DNA from: JAFGPJ01 sp964439135
Lineage (GTDB): Bacteria; Planctomycetota; Phycisphaerae; Sedimentisphaerales; Anaerobacaceae
DNA length: 37,737 bases
Direction: 5' to 3'
NCBI GenBank assembly: GCA_964439135.1
Contig: CAYTNN010000012.1
Span: 1 to 37,737, forward strand
The translations under genes were made by a program, and so were the position numbers. Every line of letters begins with the position of its first letter. Position 1 is the first letter of the stretch. Of this stretch, positions 7,397 through 16,356 are shown piece by piece. Below the pieces are notes generated by a model. It was given only the letters and a program-made list of their open reading frames with translations. It searched no databases and was not told the DNA's origin.

Positions 7397-8674
7397 ATGA
7401 GAACGATAAAACGAACAGCTATTTTGGTGCTGTGCTGGTTAACGGCGTTTTCCGCGGTTGGGCCTCAAACGTCCGTAGCAGAGAACTGGCCGGGCTTTCG
7501 AGGACCCGGCAGGCAGGGAATATCGAACGAGAAAAACCTGCCCACGCAGTGGAGCGAGACCTCGAACATCGTCTGGAAGACACCAATCGCCGGTATCGGC
7601 TGGTCGAGCCCAATTATCTTCGGCGATCTCATCTTCGTGACCACGGCCACCGACGAAGGCGCGTCTTTTCACCTGCTGTGCCTCGACCGAAAGACCGGGG
7701 CCGTCCTCTGGGACAGGCAGGTGCTCCGGCAAAAACCCGGACACAAGCAGGCGCTCAATTCGTACGCAACCTCCACGCCGGTCACCGACGGCAAAAACGT
7801 CTACATCGTGGCCTTCGACGGCAGTATCGCGGCAGTCTCGATGGAAGGGCAAACCGTATGGGTGTACCGCGACTTCGAGTATTTCAGCGAGCATGGCCTG
7901 GGAGTCTCACCGATCCTGTACAAAGAGCTTCTGATCGTCGCTTTCGATCCGAGCAGCTCCGGTCCGGATACGAAGCTCGGCTGGCAGAAACCCTGGGACA
8001 AGGCCGTGATTCTCGCTCTCGATAAAAATACAGGCAAGGTCCGCTGGGAAGGCAAGCGGGGCCTGTCGCAAATCGCTCACGTCAGCCCGCAAATTCTCAG
8101 CGTCGGCGGCAAAGACCAGCTCGTCAGCTCGGCGGGTGAAGTAATACAGGGCTTCGACCCGGACACCGGCGAAAGAATCTGGACAGTATCGAGCCCGGGC
8201 GAAGGTGTCGTCCCTTCGGTCGTTGTCGGCGAGGGCTTGATTTTTACCGCATCCGGATTCGGAGACTCGGCGATCCGCGTTGTCCGCACTGGCGGCAAAG
8301 GCGATGTCACCGCAACACACATAGCGTGGGAGTCGGCCGAGGACGTGCCGAAGATACCGTCAATGCTCTACGTCAAGCCATACCTGTACCTGGTAACCGA
8401 GGCCGCCGTGGCAAAGTGTTTCAAAGCGGCAACAGGCGAAGTTCTCTGGCGAGAAAGGCTGGGCGGCAGATTCTCGGCCTCGCCGGTCTGGGCGGACGGC
8501 AAAATCTATTTCCTCTCCGACCAAGGAACAACAACAGTGATACAAGAGGGAGCCGAATTCAAAGTGCTCGCAAAGAACGAGCTTGATGAAACATGCAAAG
8601 CCAGTCCGGCTATCTCGCAGCGGAATATTTTTATCCGATCGGAGAAGCATCTATACTGCATCGGCAATGAATGA
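7397..8674 (+). CDS. PQQ-like beta-propeller repeat protein, secreted
   Basis: The 425-aa protein has a signal peptide (AILVLCWLTAFSAVG, ~8-22). The motif ENWPGFRGPGRQG (~29-41) is typical of planctomycete secreted quinoprotein-like propellers. Repeated blades follow, with patterns such as LDRKTGAVLWDRQ, LDKNTGKVRWEG, FDPDTGERIW and FKAATGEVLWRE. The family resembles BamB and PQQ dehydrogenase propellers. No dehydrogenase catalytic set is evident, so a binding or scaffold role is more likely than a redox enzyme. I place the start at ATG 7397, twelve bases after GGAGG and just after AGGA, rather than 7331, because the longer reading would translate the adjacent repeat element. It is transcribed away from the lipoprotein operon. 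Confidence 0.85.
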   Translation: MRTIKRTAILVLCWLTAFSAVGPQTSVAENWPGFRGPGRQGISNEKNLPTQWSETSNIVWKTPIAGIGWSSPIIFGDLIFVTTATDEGASFHLLCLDRKTGAVLWDRQVLRQKPGHKQALNSYATSTPVTDGKNVYIVAFDGSIAAVSMEGQTVWVYRDFEYFSEHGLGVSPILYKELLIVAFDPSSSGPDTKLGWQKPWDKAVILALDKNTGKVRWEGKRGLSQIAHVSPQILSVGGKDQLVSSAGEVIQGFDPDTGERIWTVSSPGEGVVPSVVVGEGLIFTASGFGDSAIRVVRTGGKGDVTATHIAWESAEDVPKIPSMLYVKPYLYLVTEAAVAKCFKAATGEVLWRERLGGRFSASPVWADGKIYFLSDQGTTTVIQEGAEFKVLAKNELDETCKASPAISQRNIFIRSEKHLYCIGNE

Positions 8675-8706
8675 GCCGATGGAATATATGCACCCAAGCA
8701 TAGTTT

Positions 8707-8723
8707 GCTCCTAAAGGAGCTTT
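8707..8723 (+). terminator. Weak hairpin after the PQQ-propeller gene
   Basis: GCTCC (8707-8711) and GGAGC (8716-8720) form a five-base-pair stem with a TAAA loop, followed by TTT. It is short for a terminator and may only reduce read-through into the zinc-ribbon gene that starts 28 bases later. Confidence 0.3.
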
Positions 8724-8747
8724 GCCAAAGAACCGATAACTGTTATT

Positions 8748-9155
8748 ATGGAAACAGATTTAACCGCATACGATTATGCAGAACAGGCATTACTGGAGCA
8801 GAACGAGCCCATCGTGGAAGATACGGCCGATATGAAGAAATGTCCTTTTTGTGCCGAGCAGATTCAGGTCGAAGCAATCAAGTGCCGGTACTGCGGCGAG
8901 TTTCTCGACGGAACCGGACGTCAGGTACGAAAACCTCGACCGAAAAAGTGGTATTTGGCAACCGGAACCATTGTTCTTGCATTGCTGTGCCTTGGGCCGA
9001 TGGCACTTCCGCTCGTCTGGATAAATCCCCGGTTCAAAATTATGACCAAAGCGATTGTCACCGTAATCGTTATAGTTGTCACGATCCTTTGCCTGTACGT
9101 AACGGTGTACGCCTATCAGAATTTGATCAACCAGATCACCGCGCTGGGGATGTGA
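8748..9155 (+). CDS. Zinc-ribbon membrane protein, 135 aa
   Basis: The protein carries one zinc ribbon at residues ~31-50 with two CxxC pairs (CPFC and CRYC) in the form KKCPFCAEQIQ...IKCRYCGEF. A basic linker (RKPRPKKW) and two hydrophobic segments follow (~66-90 and ~97-118). This is the common arrangement of small bacterial proteins with an N-terminal zinc ribbon facing the cytoplasm and a C-terminal membrane hairpin; their function is unknown. No clear ribosome-binding site precedes the ATG at 8748. An internal ATG at 8832 (MKKCPFC) is an alternative start, also without a clear site. It follows the PQQ-propeller gene by 73 bases and may be co-transcribed with it. Confidence 0.75.
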   Translation: METDLTAYDYAEQALLEQNEPIVEDTADMKKCPFCAEQIQVEAIKCRYCGEFLDGTGRQVRKPRPKKWYLATGTIVLALLCLGPMALPLVWINPRFKIMTKAIVTVIVIVVTILCLYVTVYAYQNLINQITALGM

Positions 9156-9203
9156 GACATATCTTTCAAGCGATTACTCGCCGTAGCCGTCGGGCAGGTA
9201 GCC

Positions 9204-12119
9204 TCATTCGCCGGACTTAAAGCCAAAAGCGCGGACCGGATTCGTCTGCGTAATCATACGAATGGTTGCATCGTCCACGCCGGCGTCCCTGAGCTTCGGG
9301 ATGAAAGTGTCGATCAGGTAGGTAAAAGGCTTTTGCGTTCCGCCGTTGGCCGAGCCGGGCTGGTACCATCCGGCATCGTGTGAGAGCAGGATTCGGTCGC
9401 CGTGACCGGCAGCGAGCAGGTTTTTAATGGCGGTGATGTACGTCAAGTCATCAGATGGATTCCAGCCTAAGGAATCGAACTCAATATACACCCCGCGGGC
9501 AGCTAACTGAACGTGAATATTTCGATTGCTCTCGTTCTGGGCATGCACCCAGATGAACCTTATCGCCGGATCGATAGATTCGAGGATATCTACCTGCCGA
9601 ACGGCGTTGCTACCTGTCGGCGTATGGCTGGCTATCGCGGCACCGGTTTCGCTCGCGGCACGGCCGGCCGCTCGAAGGATTTTTTCTATCAGAGTGTTCA
9701 TTGGGCTTTCGTCGGTTGCTATCTTGATAAAGCCTGCCTTAATTCCCGTACCCTCGATGCCATCGCGAATCTCGCTGATAAAAAGCGTGGTCAATTCATC
9801 CTCGGTCATATTCCGATGCTCCGGCGGCGCAAAATTTGCCCTGCCGTAAACGCCCGTCGGCACCACCACGGGCAGTCCCGACGCCTCGGCAACCTGGGCT
9901 ATAATGGGTACATTTCGCCCCACGCCGATACTGGTGCACTCGATAAAAACACCGACGCCCTTGTCGCGGGCATCGGAAAGCAGCGGCGACATGACACGCA
10001 CAACATCCGCCGCGTCCGCCTGCCCATACCCGGGCGTGGTCGGCCCGCGAAGGTCTGTAAAGATATGCTCATGCGGCAGTATAATTCCGAGCCCTTCGGC
10101 TGGAACCGGCCCCTGCGTCGTCTCGAACCACCATGAGTAATTGGGTGACTTGCTGGCCTCAGCCGTGCCTCCGTAGGCGCCCATATTGATTCTACTGCCG
10201 TTCGGATCCGGCTCAAAAGCCACCGGACTATTCGGGTCCCCTGCATCAATACACAAGCTGGTTACATTGTCTACCACCCAGCTTTGACTATTCGGATCCC
10301 ATCTGCCAGCTTCCGATTTCAGATGATAGTCACCCTCGATCCAGTTCCGCTCACTCGGCTGGCGAGGACTTGGCTGAGTCCAGTATCCCGCCTGCACAAA
10401 ATCCGGATTGACATCGATATTTCCCTCACCCAGCCAGCCGCCCTGAACATCTGAGTAAGCAATTGCGATTGTTGAACCGTCTGGATTTGGATCGAATAAT
10501 GTGTTGTCGCCATTCCACAGAATGCAATTAGTTAGTTCAATTCTTCCCGGGAGAGTCGTAAAACTTGGATCGCATGCCAGAGCGTTACCGTTGGATGCTA
10601 CATTGCCAGTGAAAGTGCAGTTCGCCATTCTCAGGTGGGAAGGCCAACGATTAAAAATCCCTCCGCCCCATTCTGCGGTGTTCCCGCCAAAGGTACAGTT
10701 GGTAATAGTAAGATCCGGCATGTTGTCGTAGTTGTACAGACCTCCGCCAAAGTTTTCTGCTGAGTTGCCAGTGAAAGCACACCCAGTCACCGTCAAGATA
10801 CCATCGTAGTAATAAACACCGGCACCCTCCGAAGCCCAATTATTACGAAATGCACAGTTTATTATCTCTGCATCACCGAACGTATATAATCCACCGCCTT
10901 TGTTGGTGTAGAGCGATTCTCCGTATGCCTCGTTTTCGTCGAAAACGCAATTAATCAACATTAACTTGTTATGATTGCTTCCCAAACCACCGCCGCTCCG
11001 ATTGGCTGAGTTGCCACTAAATATACAGTTGGTTAGAAATACGTCATTAGCATCTGAATTACACATCCCACCACCTAATACTCTTTCAGCCACATTATTT
11101 CCGAAAGTACAGTTCGTCAATATTAGGCGACTGTTATCTTCGCTGTATATCCCACCACCACTTCCTGCTGTGTTTTCACTGAATGTGCAGTCAGCCAACT
11201 CAAGGTTGCTCATCCTGTTGTAAATCCCACCACCTGATCTGTGGCTAAAATTACAACTGAAAATGCTGTTGGTCAGGTTTGGATTGCTCTGATAGTTATA
11301 CATCCCGCCGCCGTCGCCACTGGCGTAGTTATCATCAAATATGCAATCGATAAGTGTGGGATTGATACCTTCTGGGGATTTCCAAAAGGATATTCCTCCA
11401 CCACCTCCAGCATTGTTCTTTGTAAATGCACAGTTAACAATAGTCGGATTACTGCCTGCTATAATAATCATCCCGCCACCATACCCAAGGGTCGCATTGC
11501 CGGTAAAAATGCAATTGACAACAGTGGGACTACCATAATAAACATACATACCGGCACCACCGGAAGGGTTGCCAGTGCCCATGAAATGATGTCCTATTAA
11601 ATACCCGGCAGTGATCGTAAAACCGTCAAGAACAGCGGTTGGATACGTATTGCTACCTGTAACGACATTTTCGCTGTTATCGACACGACTGGGCTCACTG
11701 AGCAAATCACAAGGATCGTTTACTTCTACGTCATCGCCGTTAAGGTCGCCACTAAGGATGGTTTGAAACAGTCCAACATCTCTAATATCTGGTTCCGATT
11801 CACCGAAACCGGCGTAACCACTTTTAATAGTAACGCCGCTATTGAGACGAAAACTGGCTCTCCTGTCTCCAAGTGTAATTCCAATTCCCTGATCAGGTTT
11901 ATATATGCCCTGTGCAACGAGGATCTCGTCTCCGCCAGTTGCGGTAGTTATAGCATCCTGAAGGAAGTTGTAAGCATTCTCCCAGCTTGAGCCGTCATTG
12001 GCCCCGGCGGCATCGTCGTCAACGTAGATGATTTTGCCACACGTAAGTGAACATAGCATTACCGGGATGAGAAATAAGAGCACCGTTTGAAAGATTCGTG
12101 AATATCTGGCCTCAAACAT
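9204..12119 (-). CDS. Secreted beta-helix protein fused to a phosphotriesterase-like hydrolase domain
   Basis: The 971-aa protein has a signal peptide (1-28) and a right-handed beta-helix (~30-650) built of about a dozen coils with NCTFxGNxA and GGGxYN motifs. The usual planctomycete cap follows (INMGAYGGTAEASKSP, just before residue 660). After it comes a complete phosphotriesterase-family TIM barrel (~667-971). The metal and active-site residues are visible: H683-E-H685, the lysine usually carboxylated (K799 in GFIKIA), H832 in SHTPTG, H859 in WVHAQ and D915 in LSHDAGW. It should be an exported metal-dependent hydrolase, perhaps a lactonase or phosphoester hydrolase, displayed on a beta-helix that could bind polysaccharide. 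ATG 12119 is preceded by GGAGG at seven bases. I know of no standard family with this fusion. Confidence 0.85.
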   Translation of the reverse strand: MFEARYSRIFQTVLLFLIPVMLCSLTCGKIIYVDDDAAGANDGSSWENAYNFLQDAITTATGGDEILVAQGIYKPDQGIGITLGDRRASFRLNSGVTIKSGYAGFGESEPDIRDVGLFQTILSGDLNGDDVEVNDPCDLLSEPSRVDNSENVVTGSNTYPTAVLDGFTITAGYLIGHHFMGTGNPSGGAGMYVYYGSPTVVNCIFTGNATLGYGGGMIIIAGSNPTIVNCAFTKNNAGGGGGISFWKSPEGINPTLIDCIFDDNYASGDGGGMYNYQSNPNLTNSIFSCNFSHRSGGGIYNRMSNLELADCTFSENTAGSGGGIYSEDNSRLILTNCTFGNNVAERVLGGGMCNSDANDVFLTNCIFSGNSANRSGGGLGSNHNKLMLINCVFDENEAYGESLYTNKGGGLYTFGDAEIINCAFRNNWASEGAGVYYYDGILTVTGCAFTGNSAENFGGGLYNYDNMPDLTITNCTFGGNTAEWGGGIFNRWPSHLRMANCTFTGNVASNGNALACDPSFTTLPGRIELTNCILWNGDNTLFDPNPDGSTIAIAYSDVQGGWLGEGNIDVNPDFVQAGYWTQPSPRQPSERNWIEGDYHLKSEAGRWDPNSQSWVVDNVTSLCIDAGDPNSPVAFEPDPNGSRINMGAYGGTAEASKSPNYSWWFETTQGPVPAEGLGIILPHEHIFTDLRGPTTPGYGQADAADVVRVMSPLLSDARDKGVGVFIECTSIGVGRNVPIIAQVAEASGLPVVVPTGVYGRANFAPPEHRNMTEDELTTLFISEIRDGIEGTGIKAGFIKIATDESPMNTLIEKILRAAGRAASETGAAIASHTPTGSNAVRQVDILESIDPAIRFIWVHAQNESNRNIHVQLAARGVYIEFDSLGWNPSDDLTYITAIKNLLAAGHGDRILLSHDAGWYQPGSANGGTQKPFTYLIDTFIPKLRDAGVDDATIRMITQTNPVRAFGFKSGE

Positions 12120-12186
12120 TGTCCGACCTCCGCCCCCCATTTTTTCGGATAAAAGGATTCTCACTCGGATTATATCACTGATATGT

Positions 12187-12216
12187 AGTATAACAGATTA
12201 CGCTTGTCGCAGTCAA
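12187..12216 (-). promoter_or_regulatory. Sigma70-type promoter of the beta-helix/phosphotriesterase gene
   Basis: On the minus strand, TTGACT (12216-12211) is followed 18 bases later by TATACT (12192-12187), preceded by an extended TG-T element. This is a close match to the housekeeping consensus, with the expected start near 12180 and a leader of about 60 bases ending in the GGAGG site of the gene. Confidence 0.6.
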
Positions 12217-12218
12217 GC

Positions 12219-12246
12219 TTGAATTTGCAGAGGATATGGTTATGAT
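12219..12246 (+). promoter_or_regulatory. Candidate promoter of the GH51 gene
   Basis: TTGAAT (12219-12224) and TATGAT (12241-12246) are separated by 16 bases on the plus strand, leaving a leader of about 45 bases before the ATG at 12298. It lies directly next to the opposite-strand promoter of the beta-helix gene, so the two genes could be co-regulated from this 178-bp spacer. Confidence 0.35.
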
Positions 12247-12297
12247 ATTTGTCTGTCAATTAACCTTAGAAGATATTTCGATTGGACGGAATTAGCC

Positions 12298-14475
12298 ATG
12301 AAACAAAAAATCACGAATTCAAAAGTGTTACTTCCTTCTGTTTTCATTTTACTAATCTGTCTTGGGGTCTGCCTGGCGAATGGCACCGCCACAGGTGAAA
12401 AGGCCTCGCTTATAATTTACGCCGCGGAAAAATCCAACCATCCCATTCCTCGCAATATCACCGGGAAATTCTGCGAGCATCTTTTTTTCAATATCACAAA
12501 CGGCATGGACGCCCAGATTCTACGGAATCCGACCTTTTCGGATTACCCGTTCCGGACCGGGCAGGAATCGCCGGATGGTGTAGCAACATTTCATTACGAG
12601 CGGCAGCAAATCGAGAACAACATCCGAAACAGTGCCGGACGCTGGGGCTGGCCGGACTCCGAAATCGATGCACTCGTTAAATCACGTAATGAAGCGATGG
12701 CATGTTTCTGGACAAAACTTGGCCCCGTCGAAGCCAGCCCGGATACGGGGCCTAATGGAGGTCGCGCTCAACGCGTTCATATGCACGCAGCCGGCCAGGG
12801 CATCGCACAATGGACGTGGCTGCCCCTGCATCGAATCAGGCAATACGAATTCGAAATGTGGGTTCGTTCGCCTGACCTCGATACGCTAAAGGTATCTTTC
12901 TTCGGCCCCGACGGCATGGCAGTTTGTGCCGAGAAATCTATTTCGGGAGTTACTGCAACCTGGCAAAAGCTCGAAGGCCGTCTTGTGATTCCCGATAACC
13001 TGCCGGAAGATAAAGCGTATAAATTTGCTATACTCGCAGATAAGCCCGGGCAATTCGTCATAGAACGAATTTTATTACGTCCCGCCGACCACATCAACGG
13101 CGCCGATCCGGATGTCATTCGCCTTTTAAGAGAATCCCACCTGCCGATTCTCCGCTGGCCGGGCGGCAACTTCGTAAGCAGCTACCACTGGCGTGATGGC
13201 GTCGGCCCCATTGAAAAGCGCCCTACCCTGCCAAACTATGCCTGGGGGCAGCAGGAAAATAATTTCTTCGGAACCGATGATTTCATAGCCTTTTGCCGGG
13301 CGGTCGGATGCGAGCCGATGATTTGTCTCAATGCCGGCGACGGCACCGTTTTAGAAGCGGCTCAATGGCTCGAATATTGCAACGGCGGCGTTGATACACC
13401 GATGGGCAAGCTGCGCGCGGCAAACGGCCACTCGCAGCCTTACAATATCAAACACTGGGAGGTCGGAAACGAATTATGGGGACGATGGCAGTACCACTGG
13501 ACCACCGCCGAAGGCTACGTGGACCGGTATCGCCAGTTTCTCAATGCCCTGCTCGAAGTCGATCCCGGCGTAACAATTTACGCATGCGGAGCACCCGTTA
13601 TGTGGGGCAAGAACTGGAACGACACTCTCATCGCCGGGGCGAGCGATATATTGCGTATCACTACCGACCATCCTCTTGTAGGCGGCCAGGTCCCCGCCGA
13701 TACCGAACCGCTGGACGTATTCCGGGATTTCATGGCTGTGCCGCAAGTGCTCGAACAGAAATGGGCCGCCCTGGAAACGGACATGAAAAACGCCGGCATA
13801 AGCAATCCGCGGCTGGCGGTTACGGAGCTGCAGATGTTCGCTCGTATAGGTAAAGCATCTTCGGCCGATGCCCCGAGGCGGCTTTCTAATGGCAGGCTCG
13901 TAAGTCCGGCGACTCACGCCGAGGCGCTTTATGACGTTCTGATCTATCATGCATCTGTTCGGCTGGCTCCGTTTGTAGAGATGGTCACTCATTCGGCCAC
14001 CGTTAATCACGGCGGAGGATTGCGAAAGACCCGCGAGCGAGTTTTTGCCAATCCGTGCCATTACGCTCAAGCGATGTTTGCCGCCTTTGCCGATTCCGTG
14101 CCGGTCAAAATCGAGCTGACCTGCTCAGCGCAAGCAGCTCCTCTGGTTCTGCCTGACCTTAAGAATGTCACCTCCACATGCTCGTATCAGACAATCGACG
14201 CCCTGGCGGCACAGTCTCAAGACGGAAGCCTGCTGATTTCAATCGTGCACAGAGGCACATCGGGGCCCGTCGATCTGGAAATAGTCATGAAAGATTTTGA
14301 CTCAAGCGGCCGGGTGGAAATTCAAACGCTCTCTGCTGATGTGCCCTGGGCAACGAACACACTCGAAAAGCCCGAAGCGATAACACCCGTAAGCACGGCA
14401 GGAAAAATTCAAAACGGCAAGATGCTGATTACCATCAAGCCCTACACAGTATTAAGGATAACAGCAGCACGATAG
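12298..14475 (+). CDS. GH51-type alpha-L-arabinofuranosidase, secreted
   Basis: The 725-aa protein has a signal peptide (VFILLICLGVCLANG, ~15-29). A short N-terminal strand region leads into an inserted beta-sandwich carbohydrate-binding-like domain (~135-260, CBM4-like). The (beta/alpha)8 domain follows, and a C-terminal beta-sandwich is typical of GH51. Motifs seen are LRWPGGNFVSSYHWRDGVGP (~284-303), the acid/base Glu392 in HWEVGNELWG, and a probable nucleophile Glu510 in AVTELQMF. The latter is assigned by position and order. It should release terminal arabinofuranose from arabinan or arabinoxylan outside the cytoplasm. It is divergent from the beta-helix hydrolase, with which it may share regulation. 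The exact side-chain substrate is unknown. Confidence 0.85.
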   Translation: MKQKITNSKVLLPSVFILLICLGVCLANGTATGEKASLIIYAAEKSNHPIPRNITGKFCEHLFFNITNGMDAQILRNPTFSDYPFRTGQESPDGVATFHYERQQIENNIRNSAGRWGWPDSEIDALVKSRNEAMACFWTKLGPVEASPDTGPNGGRAQRVHMHAAGQGIAQWTWLPLHRIRQYEFEMWVRSPDLDTLKVSFFGPDGMAVCAEKSISGVTATWQKLEGRLVIPDNLPEDKAYKFAILADKPGQFVIERILLRPADHINGADPDVIRLLRESHLPILRWPGGNFVSSYHWRDGVGPIEKRPTLPNYAWGQQENNFFGTDDFIAFCRAVGCEPMICLNAGDGTVLEAAQWLEYCNGGVDTPMGKLRAANGHSQPYNIKHWEVGNELWGRWQYHWTTAEGYVDRYRQFLNALLEVDPGVTIYACGAPVMWGKNWNDTLIAGASDILRITTDHPLVGGQVPADTEPLDVFRDFMAVPQVLEQKWAALETDMKNAGISNPRLAVTELQMFARIGKASSADAPRRLSNGRLVSPATHAEALYDVLIYHASVRLAPFVEMVTHSATVNHGGGLRKTRERVFANPCHYAQAMFAAFADSVPVKIELTCSAQAAPLVLPDLKNVTSTCSYQTIDALAAQSQDGSLLISIVHRGTSGPVDLEIVMKDFDSSGRVEIQTLSADVPWATNTLEKPEAITPVSTAGKIQNGKMLITIKPYTVLRITAAR

Positions 14476-14577
14476 AGATAACGTAGGATATTTTTCGCAC
14501 ATTTCGGCCACTTATTGTATCATTCCGGATTTGTTTCGTCATTTCGATGCTTGTTATATATGTGACTTGCCGTCTCC

Positions 14578-16281
14578 TTAGTTTTGGGCTTTCTGCGTCG
14601 GAAGCGAAGCACCTTCCGTGGAAGCTGAACCGGCAAACTCGGCGAACACAAAGCCGCGATTAACGTCCTTAAAGACTGGTTTCGGGAGCATTGGGCTATA
14701 TTCCTCATATCGTTCAGTTTTAAGGATCAGAATGATAGATCCATTTCCTGAACTATTCGTGACCAACTCTTTGAACCGGTCGACATCAAGCAATCGCTGC
14801 TTCGAGTCGTCATATTCCAGTCCGTACGTAAGTTCACCGCTGGCGCGTAGCAGAAAAACGTCGCTGCGCTTGTAGCACCAGCAAATGGAAGATGTCAGAT
14901 CGTTATCAGAGACAAGCACTGTATCGGGATGGACTCTGTAGCGGTTATGTTGCAGGAACTCACCCGGTGCCTTTGTGTCTCTCAACTGGTTGGGCATTGA
15001 AAAGTGCCCACAGAACATCAAGACTGTGGGACCGATGGCAAAAAAGGCCAGCTTCATTCGGAAATCCGCTGCCCTGGCGGCACAAAACAGAAGCAGGATA
15101 TATGCCAGAAAACCGATAGCCATAAGCACTACTTTCCTCGTTTCCTGCTGCTCAAAAACTCTGAAGGAAGTAGGTATTGTCTGAGTCAAAATTAATGCAA
15201 TCATAATCGCTACCATTATCACCAGGAGAATCTTCACGGCAATCATGAACGCCTTCTTCTTTCCCGCGTCAAAATATCGCAGCAAAGCCATACTCATGAT
15301 AACGGCAAGAGGTGGAAAGCACGGCAGGATATATGTAATGAGTTTGCCGCTTGAAGCGGAGAGTAACAGGAATGGCAGCAGAAGCCAGCATATGGCATAC
15401 CGGAAAAGAGGATCTTTGAAACGCGTGCCTCTCAGGCCGGACAGCGCAGCCGGCAACAGAAATGTCCAGGGAAATGCGCCCCCTAAAATACAGGGAACGA
15501 AAAACCAGAACGGTTCAGGGTGCTGTCCACTTTCGCCGGACACGAGCCGATGGACATGCTCGGTCCAGAAAAAATAATACCAGAAGCCCTTCTCCCGGGC
15601 GTAGATCATCAGGCACCACGGCAGAGCTACCAGAATCGCCGTTACCAAAGGTATCCATAAAATCCTGAATATCTCTTTTGCCCGCCGCTGCCAGATAAGG
15701 AACGGTATTACAGCCACGGCCGGTATTGCAAAGGCAAGGAAACCTTTCGTGAGAAACGCAAGACCACAAGAGATACCTGAAAGCACAAGCAGGCATACCC
15801 TTTTTCGGGGCACGTCCTCCATATGTGCGAAAAAGAACAATGCCATCGCCGCAGTTAGAAACATGGAAAACATGCTGTCGAGAACGCTGATAGTGCCGAC
15901 GGAAAATACTTCTGAAGAGGTAAGGAACACTACCACGACAAAAATGCCCATACGATATCCACCGGCGTATTTCCTCGCGAGAAAGAAAAGAATAACCGCA
16001 GAAATGCCGGCAGCCAAAGCAGAAAAGAAACGTATGGCAAAAGCATTTTCGCCGAACATGGCGATACCTATTGCATTGAGCCAGTATCCAAGCACAGGTT
16101 TCTCGAAATACCGCAGACCGTCGAGATGCGGGACGACCCAATCCCCTGTTTCCAGCATTTCCCTGGGTATTTCAGCATATCTGAATTCGTCGGGAATAAC
16201 CATTGGGCGTACGCCAAGCGGAACAATATATAGCAAAATGAATAGTCCGACGCATGTTATTATCGCAATTTTGTATTTCAT
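14578..16281 (-). CDS. arnT: ArnT: undecaprenyl-phosphate-L-Ara4N lipid A transferase (GT39)
   Basis: The 567-aa polytopic GT39 enzyme should move 4-amino-4-deoxy-L-arabinose from undecaprenyl phosphate to lipid A phosphates on the periplasmic side of the inner membrane. The first periplasmic loop reads DEFRYAEIPREMLETGDW, then FEKPVLGYWLNA, which is the ArnT signature including the acidic DE pair. About a dozen transmembrane helices and a soluble C-terminal domain follow; length is close to the E. coli enzyme (550 aa). I chose ATG 16281 (MKYKIAII) over the longer reading to 16329 because the signal-anchor helix begins there and GGAAAAGG precedes it. It is the last gene of the arn operon, 75 bases after the second GT39 gene. 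Of the three GT39 genes it is the best arnT candidate. Confidence 0.85.
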   Translation of the reverse strand: MKYKIAIITCVGLFILLYIVPLGVRPMVIPDEFRYAEIPREMLETGDWVVPHLDGLRYFEKPVLGYWLNAIGIAMFGENAFAIRFFSALAAGISAVILFFLARKYAGGYRMGIFVVVVFLTSSEVFSVGTISVLDSMFSMFLTAAMALFFFAHMEDVPRKRVCLLVLSGISCGLAFLTKGFLAFAIPAVAVIPFLIWQRRAKEIFRILWIPLVTAILVALPWCLMIYAREKGFWYYFFWTEHVHRLVSGESGQHPEPFWFFVPCILGGAFPWTFLLPAALSGLRGTRFKDPLFRYAICWLLLPFLLLSASSGKLITYILPCFPPLAVIMSMALLRYFDAGKKKAFMIAVKILLVIMVAIMIALILTQTIPTSFRVFEQQETRKVVLMAIGFLAYILLLFCAARAADFRMKLAFFAIGPTVLMFCGHFSMPNQLRDTKAPGEFLQHNRYRVHPDTVLVSDNDLTSSICWCYKRSDVFLLRASGELTYGLEYDDSKQRLLDVDRFKELVTNSSGNGSIILILKTERYEEYSPMLPKPVFKDVNRGFVFAEFAGSASTEGASLPTQKAQN

Positions 16282-16356
16282 ACCTTTTCCATAAGCAGGA
16301 ACGATGCTAACGCAAAAAACAAACGGCATATAAAATGATTATTCATCCCGTTGTGA

